Of a DNA stretch of 16,853 nucleotides, positions 7,685 through 15,028 are shown piece after piece. The notes below the pieces were generated by a model. The model saw nothing but the letters and a program-made list of their open reading frames with translations, searched no databases and was not told the origin of the DNA. The stretch's first letter is position 1; each line of letters opens with the position of its first letter. The DNA is from Gammaproteobacteria bacterium RIFCSPLOWO2_02_FULL_56_15. GTDB taxonomy: Bacteria; Pseudomonadota; Gammaproteobacteria; Eutrophobiales; Eutrophobiaceae. The position numbers and the translations under genes were made by a program. The stretch spans positions 1-16,853 of the forward strand of contig MGYR01000087.1 in assembly GCA_001801825.1 (NCBI GenBank), read 5' to 3'.

Positions 7685-9407
7685 GTTCTATGATCTCTGC
7701 AAGTTCCTTGCAATCCAGCCGGCGCCAGATCCCAGGGCAGGCGTTTGCGTCAAGATCCAGTCCGGCAAGCACCAGTTGATGCAGAAGTGCATTCACGGAG
7801 CCCTGCTCGAGACGACTGCTGCCAGAGGACGCATGATGTTCCAGAATCCTGGTAAGCTTCAGGGAAGACGCTGTGCGCTCCGTCCAGCTTATAGCGCTAT
7901 ATTCCAGGATATCTTCCAGCAGACGCTGTAGATCGGCTTCTTCCAGGATCAGCGGGATCGTCCGGAGCAGAATGGTCCCGGGACCAGCATAATCCAGTTG
8001 CAGTCCAAACCGGCGGCACAGTTCCTGGAAACCGCCTTCCGGATCAGGAAGTTCATACGATACGTGGATACTCACCGGGACCAGCAACGGACGGGATACC
8101 AACGATTCCTCCGCACCTAGCTTCTCGAGCCTGGTCCTGACAATAAACTTCCGGGCTCCGGCAACATCAATCAACAACAGGCATTCCTTACGTTCCGCGA
8201 GCACATACCTGTTCCCAACACTGCCCAGCAATCTGGTGTCGGCTGGTGGACTGTCTCCGGTGAAATAACTACTGCTCTTCGGTACTGGGTGGAGATAATC
8301 TCTATTGAATTCTCGTACTTCTGCGATTCCGGGGATATCCTCGCAGGTTGATCCAGATCCTGCAACCGCAGTGATTGGTGCTATCCGGGCACTGCCGGCA
8401 TACTGCCCGGACAATGCGTTTTGAATGCATCCATGTATGAAATCATGAATCTCCCTGGTTTCCCTGAAACGGATTTCGTATTTTGCCGGATGCACATTCA
8501 CGTCAGCCAGGGACGGATCCATCTCCAGGTACAGCACATATACTGGATAGCGTCCAGGGGGTATCTTTTCAGAGTAGGCTACGCGAATGGCATGGTTAAG
8601 TTTCCGGTCCCTGATGATGCGATTGTTGTGATAGAGATACTGGCGGTCCACCTGGCTTCGATGCATGGTTTCATCACCGATCCAGCCCCATAAACGCAGG
8701 GAATCATTCCGGCAATCAAGTTCTATTGCATTATCAATGAATGCCTGACCCAGAAGATCCCGAACCCGATTATCTGGACTGTCTATGTCACGGCAATCCA
8801 TCAGGACCCGGCCATTGTGCTGCAACCTGACCGCCGTATCGAACGCAGAAAGCGCCAGCCGTTTTACGGTTTCAAGTATGTAGATGAACTCAGTTCTCTC
8901 AGAGCGGAGAAACTTTTTTCGTGCCGGCATACTGTAAAACAGGTTACTAACCGTCACGGTCGTTCCAGCGGGATGGGCGGCAGGTCCGGTATTAAAATCT
9001 CGCGTAATCGGGTCAAACCCGATAGACCATGCAGTATTCGAGTTACCAGTGCTCGAGATGATGCTGATTCTGGCCACAGCGGCAATACTGGACAGCGCTT
9101 CACCCCGAAATCCGAGCGTCCGGATCGAAAGCAGGTCTTCCGTTGTATGTAATTTACTGGTCGCATGGCTTTCGAGCGCGAGACGCATATCCTCAGAGTG
9201 GATCCCCGAGCCATCATCCTGTACACGAACCATGCGGGTTCCACCCCGCTCGATCTGTATATCGACCGACCTCGCACCAGCATCAAGGCTGTTTTCCACC
9301 AGTTCCTTGACAATAGATGCCGGGCGTTCGATTACTTCACCGGCAGCAATCTGGTTACTGAGGATTTCCGGTAATCTGCGAATTCTTTGCGGGTTTTCTG
9401 GGTACAT
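7674..9407 (-). CDS. mutL: DNA mismatch repair protein MutL (lacks endonuclease motif)
   Basis: MutL links mismatch recognition by MutS to strand incision and unwinding. The 577-residue protein has an intact GHKL ATPase: E35 and N39 in KELVENSLDAG, DDGSGI (64-69), ATSKL, GFRGEAL (99-105), and DVNVHPAKYEIRF (302-314). A poorly conserved linker (about 335-390) leads to the C-terminal dimerization domain. There, the endonuclease motif DQHAAHERxxYE expected in MutLs of bacteria without MutH is replaced by DVAGARKF (414-421). The other metal-site motifs (ACHxAxR and CxHGRP types) are not recognisable. The beta-clamp motif that begins with Gln in E. coli (QPLLIP) reads RPLLVP. The protein therefore resembles the E. 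coli, MutH-dependent form. It lies 95 nt after the amidase gene and overlaps miaA by 11 nt. Confidence 0.97.
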   Translation of the reverse strand: MYPENPQRIRRLPEILSNQIAAGEVIERPASIVKELVENSLDAGARSVDIQIERGGTRMVRVQDDGSGIHSEDMRLALESHATSKLHTTEDLLSIRTLGFRGEALSSIAAVARISIISSTGNSNTAWSIGFDPITRDFNTGPAAHPAGTTVTVSNLFYSMPARKKFLRSERTEFIYILETVKRLALSAFDTAVRLQHNGRVLMDCRDIDSPDNRVRDLLGQAFIDNAIELDCRNDSLRLWGWIGDETMHRSQVDRQYLYHNNRIIRDRKLNHAIRVAYSEKIPPGRYPVYVLYLEMDPSLADVNVHPAKYEIRFRETREIHDFIHGCIQNALSGQYAGSARIAPITAVAGSGSTCEDIPGIAEVREFNRDYLHPVPKSSSYFTGDSPPADTRLLGSVGNRYVLAERKECLLLIDVAGARKFIVRTRLEKLGAEESLVSRPLLVPVSIHVSYELPDPEGGFQELCRRFGLQLDYAGPGTILLRTIPLILEEADLQRLLEDILEYSAISWTERTASSLKLTRILEHHASSGSSRLEQGSVNALLHQLVLAGLDLDANACPGIWRRLDCKELAEIIEHGV

Positions 9408-9502
9408 AATCGGCCCATAGCTTAGCCCCTGCCGACTTGTGAGTGAAGCGCGGGATATCCGGACAAACCGTCACCCGGGAGGAAATGAAAAGGGAAAATG
9501 AA

Positions 9503-10804
9503 CTACCCGCCGCTTGCAGGTATATCCAGCACTTGGCCAGCCTGGACCAAATCACTTTTCAGATCGTTAAAATCGCGTAGATGCTGCAGATTCACTTGAT
9601 AAAACTGGGCAATACCGGAAAGGGTATCGCCCTTGGCGATCACATGCTTTCGCGTAGCAACCTGTGTGCCCTCCGGGGCATTGGTACGGAAATAGTTACG
9701 AACACCTTTCATAATGGATGCGGCAATCTTCAATTGCTGATCCGGATTACGTAGTTTCTTTTCTTCCGCGGGATTGGAAAGATAGGCAGTCTCTACCAGG
9801 ATGGAGGGGATATCCGGTGACTTCAGTACCGCGAAACCCGCCGCTTCTACACGGGACTTGTGCAGTTTACCGATTTCACGCAGCCCACCGAGTATTTCTT
9901 CGGCAACTTCAATACTCTCTTCCAGACTGGCTGTCTGGGAGAGATCCAACAGGACGGATGCAAGTACATCATCCTTGTCTTCAAGGGATACACCACCGAT
10001 CAGATCTGAAGCATTTTCCCGCGCCGCCAACCAGCGTGCGTATTCACTGCTGGCCCCTTTTTTCGACAATACATATACTGATGACCCATGCACGCGGGAA
10101 TCCTTGAATGCATCTGCGTGGATGGAAATAAACATATCAACCTTGTGTTCGCGTGCCTTCTCGATACGCTTGCGTAAGGGTATAAAGTAATCGCCTTCCC
10201 GAATCATGACCGCGCGCATCCCTGGTTCCCGGTTGATCAATGCGGCAAGTTTGTCTGCAATCTTGTAAATCACATCTTTTTCATAGGTTCCGTTGGGACC
10301 GATGGAACCGGGATCCTCTCCCCCATGGCCGGCATCCACTGCAATCAGGATCGGGCGTGGCTGCCCCCTCTCCCCGGCATCTACCACTGGCTCCACATCG
10401 CGGGCCTGATTATTGTTTTGATTAGTCACATCAATAACTAGGCGATGTCCGTACTGTTGATTCGGCGGGAGTTGAAAACTCTTGGAGCTCGCAAATTTTT
10501 TCAGGTCCACGACAAAGCGCCAGTCTTTATCGTTCCGTGCCGAACCGCGCAGACGCTGCAGGAATTTGTCACTGGCTACGGGCTGAGCCTGTTCCCGTCT
10601 GTTACGTGCGTTTTTCAAATCGATAACCAGACGGTAGGGGTCTTCCATCATGCTGAGCTGATGCTCAACGGGCGCGCTGACATCAAAGACGATTCGGGTA
10701 TGGTCAGGAGCTGCCCAGATACGGACATTCTCAATGGTAACGGGTTGAGCCCATAACTCCGGCGCCACCAATAAACCCCATAGTAGAAATTGACGTAAAC
10801 GCAT
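9503..10804 (-). CDS. amiB: N-acetylmuramoyl-L-alanine amidase, AmiB type (AMIN-Amidase_3-LysM)
   Basis: This is a periplasmic zinc amidase that cuts peptide stems from peptidoglycan, mainly during daughter-cell separation. The 433-residue protein has a signal peptide (about 1-19, ending in LWA-Q), an AMIN domain for septal targeting (about 22-128), a linker, and the Amidase_3 domain (about 151-375). The zinc ligands H160 (VDAGHGGEDPG), E175 (TYEKDV) and H229 (ISIHAD), and the catalytic E338 (ILVETAYLSN), are present. A C-terminal LysM repeat (about 386-429, HVIAKGDTLSGIAQFY) binds peptidoglycan. An insert between H229 and E338 contains the DLSQTASLEES segment, which in the AmiB/AmiC family forms the autoinhibitory region relieved by EnvC/NlpD-type activators. 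The Shine-Dalgarno is weak. The gene follows an AT-rich 189-nt gap with its own candidate promoter. Confidence 0.95.
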   Translation of the reverse strand: MRLRQFLLWGLLVAPELWAQPVTIENVRIWAAPDHTRIVFDVSAPVEHQLSMMEDPYRLVIDLKNARNRREQAQPVASDKFLQRLRGSARNDKDWRFVVDLKKFASSKSFQLPPNQQYGHRLVIDVTNQNNNQARDVEPVVDAGERGQPRPILIAVDAGHGGEDPGSIGPNGTYEKDVIYKIADKLAALINREPGMRAVMIREGDYFIPLRKRIEKAREHKVDMFISIHADAFKDSRVHGSSVYVLSKKGASSEYARWLAARENASDLIGGVSLEDKDDVLASVLLDLSQTASLEESIEVAEEILGGLREIGKLHKSRVEAAGFAVLKSPDIPSILVETAYLSNPAEEKKLRNPDQQLKIAASIMKGVRNYFRTNAPEGTQVATRKHVIAKGDTLSGIAQFYQVNLQHLRDFNDLKSDLVQAGQVLDIPASGG

Positions 10805-10825
10805 GCCGAGACCAATAATTCCTGA

Positions 10826-10841
10826 ATTACTTACCAGTAAT
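10826..10841. repeat. 6-bp dyad in the amidase leader
   Basis: ATTACT and AGTAAT (10826-10831 and 10836-10841) form a perfect inverted repeat around a 4-nt centre. The dyad sits just downstream of the predicted transcription start of the amidase gene. It would be either a hairpin at the very 5' end of the mRNA or an operator over +1. A short AT-rich dyad can also arise by chance in such a region. Confidence 0.4.
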
Positions 10842-10848
10842 ACTATTA

Positions 10849-10877
10849 ATTATTGACTGTTAGTGCAATATTTTCAA
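10849..10877 (-). promoter_or_regulatory. candidate sigma70-type promoter for the amidase gene
   Basis: On the minus strand TTGAAA (10877-10872) and AATAAT (10854-10849) are separated by exactly 17 bp. They match five of six bases at the -10 and four of six at the -35. The start of transcription would be near 10842, about 38 nt before the ATG. The surrounding gap (10805-10993) is visibly far richer in A and T than the genes on both sides, as expected for a promoter region. It is the longest gap inside the minus-strand run. No terminator for tsaE is visible in it. Confidence 0.5.
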
Positions 10878-10993
10878 TTTTTTATTAGAAAATCAAGCTA
10901 TCTATCTGTTTTAAATAAATTTAGATTGAAATTGTTAATTCCAGACCATCCGATCCAGGATGCTGTACCCATAATTAATGTGTCGTAGCTGAC

Positions 10994-11485
10994 CTAATCG
11001 GGCGTTACAGTTTTGAGAAGCTCTCGTCCCTTGGGAGTTCGTGGATGCAGCGAAAGCACCCTACAGGAATCGCCGAAGGTGATCATGACGTGCAGGTCCG
11101 GGACAGGCAGGAGAGTAGCCGCCTTCTCGGGCCACTCGATCAGACATACCCCCTCGCCGTCGAAGTAATCCCGGATGCCGATAGCTTCGAGTTCTTCAGG
11201 GTCATTGATACGGTATAGATCCAGGTGATAAACAGGTGACCGGCCGGTCCGATACGGTTCCAGCAGGGTATAGGTAGGACTTTTCACACGTCCGGTGTAT
11301 CCCCGTCCATGCAGAAATCCTCTCACCAGAGTGGTTTTGCCTGCCCCGAGATCACCCTGCAGGAAGATCAGTGTCCCTCCGGGGCAATCCCTGCCCAGTC
11401 GCATGCCGATTTCTTCCATAGTTGCGGCATCAGGCGCTTCTCTGACAAGCGACTGGCCGAAGTTGGTATCCTGCGGGTGACGCAT
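10994..11485 (-). CDS. tsaE: TsaE, ATPase for tRNA t6A37 synthesis
   Basis: TsaE works with TsaB and TsaD to transfer threonylcarbamoyl to A37 of ANN-decoding tRNAs. Its ATPase activity drives the cycle of the complex. The 163-residue protein has the P-loop GDLGAGKTT (44-52), the switch-like segment VKSPTYTLLEPY, the conserved HLDLYRINDPEELE, and the second-half motif LIEWPEKA (E117). The length fits the family. The ATG lies 27 nt after the nnr stop with no strong ribosome site. Adjacency to nnr and the amidase gene is standard in gammaproteobacteria. Confidence 0.95.
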   Translation of the reverse strand: MRHPQDTNFGQSLVREAPDAATMEEIGMRLGRDCPGGTLIFLQGDLGAGKTTLVRGFLHGRGYTGRVKSPTYTLLEPYRTGRSPVYHLDLYRINDPEELEAIGIRDYFDGEGVCLIEWPEKAATLLPVPDLHVMITFGDSCRVLSLHPRTPKGRELLKTVTPD

Positions 11486-11512
11486 GGTGCAGTGTGAGGT
11501 CGCAGCTAACCG

Positions 11513-13045
11513 TTAGGAGGGTTCTACATCGTGAGGGGTTGTTCCGTCAGCAGCAATGTTCATCCCCGGATTGGCATACCGACTGATCCAGGGAAGCAGA
11601 TCAGTAGCCATCAGGCCCCGTTCCCCACTCTGCCTGGCGGCGCTGTCACCCGCCATAGCATGGATTGTGACCCCCAGGGCTGCGGCCTGTAATGGGGACA
11701 AACCTTGAGCCAGTAATCCCGCGACTACGCCACTGAGTACATCCCCCATGCCGCCTGTTGCCATACCCGGGTTTCCGGCGGTACACACCAATGGTAGGGT
11801 GTCGGGTCCAAACACCAGTGTTCCGCTGCCCTTTAGAACAATGATCCCGCCATACCGCTGCTGTAACCGACCTGCCGCACGAAAACGATCGGCCTGGATT
11901 TCAGCAGTACTGATCCCGAGCAAACGGGCTGCCTCTCCTGGATGTGGCGTCAGGATCCACCAGTCTGAATATGCTGGCTCCCTGGCCAACAGGTTCAGGG
12001 CATCGGCGTCCAGGACCAGAGGCAGGCGGCATTCCAGTGTCCTGGCCAGCATGGCTTGCGCCCAAGGGGATTGCCCCATTCCCGGACCGGCGAGGATTAC
12101 GGATGCCCGTGATAGCAAGGGATCCAGTTCGGAAATGTTTTCGACACCGCTGACCATAAGTTCCGGGACAGCGAGTGGAATGGTCCAGGCATGTGCACTT
12201 CGGGTTGCAATACTGACCAGACCGGCGCCGCAGCGGGCGGATGCCTGCGCCGCCATCCTTACGGCGCCGCTGAAACCATGGTCGCCTCCAAGGACCAGCA
12301 CATGTCCAAATAACCCTTTGTGGGAGGATCGTGGCCTGGGCGCCAACCACCCGGCCGTCGTCTCGTAGTCAATGCGGCGGGCGTCGGGCAGTATCGCTTG
12401 ATAGATCTCCGGCGGCACGGCCAAGTCAGCGAAAACAATCCTGCCGCAGCAATCTGCGCCCTGCCCGGTGAAGAGTCCCTGCTTCAATCCGACAAAAGTG
12501 ATCGTAATATCGGCCCGCACTGCGACACCCATGATCCTGCCGGAATCAGCATGCAACCCGGTTGGCAGATCGATGGAGAGGACCGGTCTGCCTGCATCGT
12601 TGATGTCCCGAACGACCTGCAGATATCTGCCTCCGAGTTCCCTGTCCAGTCCGGTGCCGAGGATGGCATCTACGATCACCTCCGCATCGGCAAACGGTTC
12701 TGGTCCGGAATACTCCGAACAGGATATCCGCCTGAGGGTCTGCCGTGCCGCCCGGGCCGCATCACCGGTTAGGGAATCGGGATCGGAGACTGTGATCAAT
12801 TGCACACTACAGCCTTCGTCAAGCGCCATTCCAGCCAGCAAGTAGCCGTCGCCGGCATTATTACCACTGCCACACACCACAGTCACCTTCCCGGCATGCG
12901 GCCACGAGTCCCGCAACTGCCGCCAAGCGGCGGCAGCGGCACGCTCCATAAGACAGAAACCGGGGATACCATGGATATCCATAACCCGGCGGTCCATGGC
13001 TCTAACCTGGGTCGCTTGGTAAAGATCAACCGGCAAGACAGACAT
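11513..13045 (-). CDS. nnr: bifunctional NAD(P)H-hydrate repair enzyme Nnr
   Basis: Nnr repairs hydrated NADH and NADPH. Its N-terminal domain epimerises the R and S hydrates, and its C-terminal domain dehydrates the S form using ADP. The 510-residue protein has the YjeF_N epimerase domain (about 8-220) with GSGNNAGDG (59-67), DAILGTGL and SIDLPTGLHAD. The ribokinase-like dehydratase domain follows, with SSHKGLFGHVLVLGG, LDADALNLL, LTPHPGEAARLLG (365-377), LKGSGTLV and the phosphate-binding NPGMATGGMGDVLSG (425-439). I chose the ATG at 13045, 12 nt after the orn stop. A TTG at 13054 in the same frame would add three residues. In Pseudomonas and E. coli queG adjoins this gene; here orn follows directly upstream. 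Confidence 0.96.
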   Translation of the reverse strand: MSVLPVDLYQATQVRAMDRRVMDIHGIPGFCLMERAAAAAWRQLRDSWPHAGKVTVVCGSGNNAGDGYLLAGMALDEGCSVQLITVSDPDSLTGDAARAARQTLRRISCSEYSGPEPFADAEVIVDAILGTGLDRELGGRYLQVVRDINDAGRPVLSIDLPTGLHADSGRIMGVAVRADITITFVGLKQGLFTGQGADCCGRIVFADLAVPPEIYQAILPDARRIDYETTAGWLAPRPRSSHKGLFGHVLVLGGDHGFSGAVRMAAQASARCGAGLVSIATRSAHAWTIPLAVPELMVSGVENISELDPLLSRASVILAGPGMGQSPWAQAMLARTLECRLPLVLDADALNLLAREPAYSDWWILTPHPGEAARLLGISTAEIQADRFRAAGRLQQRYGGIIVLKGSGTLVFGPDTLPLVCTAGNPGMATGGMGDVLSGVVAGLLAQGLSPLQAAALGVTIHAMAGDSAARQSGERGLMATDLLPWISRYANPGMNIAADGTTPHDVEPS

Positions 13046-13057
13046 GGCCTGCAAATC

Positions 13058-13600
13058 TCATAACTTCAGGTATCGTAGCCTGTAAAATCGCAGTTCTTCG
13101 ATGGAATCCCGTGCATCCTGCAGTGCCAGGTGCTCAGAATCCTTGATGAACTGCTCCTGGCTGGGGGCCCAGCGGTTCACCAGGATCTTCAGTGATGAGA
13201 CATCAAGATTGCGGTAATGGAAATATCGCTCCAGTTCCGGCATCAGCCTGGCCAGGAAACGTCGATCCTGACAGATACTATTGCCACACATCGGGGAACT
13301 CCGTTCAGTAACGTGCTGCCGAATGAAATCCAGAGTCATCCTTTCCGCATCTCTGCACGAGAGACGGCTATTTCTTACACGGTCGATCAATCCAGATCGG
13401 GCATGCTGCACCGTATTCCATTCGTCCATACCCAACAGCAAGGATTCATCGACATGGATTGCAATTACCGGCCCTTCTGCAAGGATATCCAGTTCGTTGG
13501 AAGTAATGATGGTCGCGATCTCAATGATCTGATCCCGCATGGGGTCGAGTCCTGTCATCTCCAGGTCAATCCAGACGAGATTGTTCGCTGATTGCATCAT
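13058..13600 (-). CDS. orn: oligoribonuclease Orn
   Basis: Orn is the DEDDh-type 3'-5' exonuclease that degrades the last di- and short oligoribonucleotides, including pGpG from c-di-GMP breakdown. The 180-residue protein has catalytic residues D12 and E14 (VWIDLEMTGLD), D112 (GNSICQDRRFL), and H157 and D162 in EHLALQDARDS. The family signature YRNLDVSSLK is also present. The length is normal. Two consecutive ATGs (13600 and 13597) could serve as start; the first is listed. The gene heads the minus-strand run. It is divergent from the M48 protease gene, with 112 nt between start codons, and nnr follows after 12 nt. Confidence 0.97.
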   Translation of the reverse strand: MMQSANNLVWIDLEMTGLDPMRDQIIEIATIITSNELDILAEGPVIAIHVDESLLLGMDEWNTVQHARSGLIDRVRNSRLSCRDAERMTLDFIRQHVTERSSPMCGNSICQDRRFLARLMPELERYFHYRNLDVSSLKILVNRWAPSQEQFIKDSEHLALQDARDSIEELRFYRLRYLKL

Positions 13601-13626
13601 GGTGTTGTCATTGCTATATCTTGTTT

Positions 13627-13655
13627 ATTATCATTCTAACCACAAAAGGAACCAA
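13627..13655 (-). promoter_or_regulatory. candidate promoter for orn and the downstream run
   Basis: On the minus strand TTGGTT (13655-13650), a 17-bp spacer and GATAAT (13632-13627) resemble a sigma70 promoter. The -10 matches five of six bases and the -35 is weak. Transcription would start near 13620, about 20 nt before the orn ATG. It may drive the whole orn-nnr-tsaE part of the cluster. Confidence 0.42.
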
Positions 13656-13674
13656 TACAGCAAGAACCGGACTC

Positions 13675-13689
13675 ACTTTATACTAAAGT
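13675..13689. repeat. 6-bp dyad over the possible M48 -10 element
   Basis: ACTTTA-tac-TAAAGT is a perfect inverted repeat with a 3-nt centre. It contains TATACT (13679-13684), a possible -10 for the + strand protease gene whose ATG is at 13713. The -35 at the right distance is poor. An operator is possible, as is chance in an AT-rich divergent intergenic region. Confidence 0.3.
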
Positions 13690-13712
13690 ACTATCGGGCA
13701 ACCCTGAACACA

Positions 13713-14957
13713 ATGAATACATTCAGCCTATTGTTTATGCTCATCCTTGCGGTCAGTTTCATGCTGCAATGGTACCTTGTGCTCAGGCAAATCCGGCATA
13801 TCCATCGGCACCGGGACCAGGTACCGGCAGCTTTTCGTGAAAAGATCAACCCGGAAGAGCATGGAAAAGCTGCGGCCTACAATATTGCGAAATCCAGGAC
13901 GGGATTGGTAGATCTCAGCCTCAATACCCTGCTGCTTTTAGTATGGACCCTGGGAGGTGGATTGCAGATGCTGGCTGATTTCTGGATCTCATTCGAACTG
14001 GGTGAAATCTGGACCGGTTCCCTGTTCATCATTGCCTTCATGCTGGTGTCTGGGATCCTTTCCTTGCCCATGTCGATCTACCAGACTTTTTTCCTGGAGC
14101 AGAAATTCGGGTTCAACAAGACCTCTCCCAGGACTTTTGTACTTGACCTTGTCAAGCAATGCCTGTTGCTGTTGTGCATCGGGCTGCCGTTTCTGTGCGT
14201 GGTACTTTGGCTCATGAACACTTCAGGCCGGCTGTGGTGGCTGTATGTCTGGATCGCCTGGTTCAGTTTCAGTCTTATCATGATGTGGGCCTGGCCGGCG
14301 TTAATCGCACCGTTGTTCAACAAGTTCAAGTCCCTGGAGCGGGATGCATTGCGCAAACGCATCGAGAGTCTGCTGGAACGGAACGGCTTTGCTTCGCAGG
14401 GAATATTCGTGATGGATGGTTCCAAGCGCTCCAGTCACGGCAACGCCTATTTTACGGGCCTCGGCAACAACAAGCGGATTGTTTTTTACGATACCCTGCT
14501 GAAAGATTTGACCGACGCGGAAACGGAAGCCGTGCTAGCGCATGAACTGGGTCATTTCAAACTCAGGCATATCAAAAAGCGAATCGCCCTGACCGCAATC
14601 TTGTCCCTGCTCAGTCTGGGGTTGCTGGGATGGATTATCGAGATGCCCTGGTACTATGAAGGTCTGGGGGTCAGCACCAAGTCATCCTACATGGCGTTGA
14701 CCCTTTTCCTGATGATCGCGCCGCTATTCAGTTTTTTCCTGCAACCGGTCTTTTCCTGGATGTCACGAGTGCATGAATACGAGGCGGACAGCTTCGCTGC
14801 CGCACAGGCCGAAGCAGAAAACCTGGTGCAGGCACTGGTAAAACTCTATCGTGAGAATGCCAACACTCTGACACCCGATCCCGTCTATTCCGCATTCCAT
14901 GATTCCCACCCCCCCGCCCCCTTGCGGATTGCGCATCTGCAGGGCATGAGTTCCTGA
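13713..14957 (+). CDS. M48 family membrane zinc metallopeptidase (Ste24/CAAX protease type)
   Basis: This is a multi-pass inner-membrane zinc protease of the Ste24 (M48A) type. Bacterial members are thought to act in membrane-protein quality control, since bacteria generally lack CAAX prenylation. The 414-residue protein has an N-terminal membrane helix (about 2-22), then several more (about 66-90, 100-122, 147-168, 174-200), before the catalytic segment LAHELGH (H277, E278, H281). Two further hydrophobic stretches follow (about 291-310 and 326-346). The third zinc ligand is in SRVHEYEAD (E355). The C-terminal SAFHDSHPPAPLRI motif is typical. I chose the ATG at 13713 because MNTFSLLFMLIL begins the first helix as in relatives; the frame stays open upstream only across the start of orn. 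No clear Shine-Dalgarno is visible. rsgA often follows this gene in related bacteria; a thiolase does here. Confidence 0.92.
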   Translation: MNTFSLLFMLILAVSFMLQWYLVLRQIRHIHRHRDQVPAAFREKINPEEHGKAAAYNIAKSRTGLVDLSLNTLLLLVWTLGGGLQMLADFWISFELGEIWTGSLFIIAFMLVSGILSLPMSIYQTFFLEQKFGFNKTSPRTFVLDLVKQCLLLLCIGLPFLCVVLWLMNTSGRLWWLYVWIAWFSFSLIMMWAWPALIAPLFNKFKSLERDALRKRIESLLERNGFASQGIFVMDGSKRSSHGNAYFTGLGNNKRIVFYDTLLKDLTDAETEAVLAHELGHFKLRHIKKRIALTAILSLLSLGLLGWIIEMPWYYEGLGVSTKSSYMALTLFLMIAPLFSFFLQPVFSWMSRVHEYEADSFAAAQAEAENLVQALVKLYRENANTLTPDPVYSAFHDSHPPAPLRIAHLQGMSS

Positions 14958-15016
14958 TCGCCCACTTTCTTTCCATTCACCGTACCGGTCTGCTAGCATA
15001 GATGAGAGGATGAGAA

Positions 15017-15022
15017 AAGGAG
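15017..15022 (+). promoter_or_regulatory. ribosome binding site of the thiolase gene
   Basis: AAGGAG ends 6 nt before a TTG at 15029 and 12 nt before an in-frame ATG at 15035. The spacing favours the TTG as the start. The choice changes the protein by only two residues. Confidence 0.6.
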
Positions 15023-15028
15023 ACTTGT

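Noticed and set aside
11748..12368. A 206-codon + strand frame opposite nnr
   Set aside because: It is antisense to the conserved dehydratase domain of Nnr. Its Pro/Arg/Ser-rich composition is typical of an out-of-frame reading.
13046..13054. TTG start for nnr at 13054
   Set aside because: Possible, but it adds only three residues, and the ATG at 13045 is the more usual choice. The point remains open.
13539..13712. An upstream extension of the M48 protease frame by 58 codons
   Set aside because: It would overlap the start of orn and the promoter region. The residues are not membrane-signal-like, and relatives start at the equivalent of 13713.
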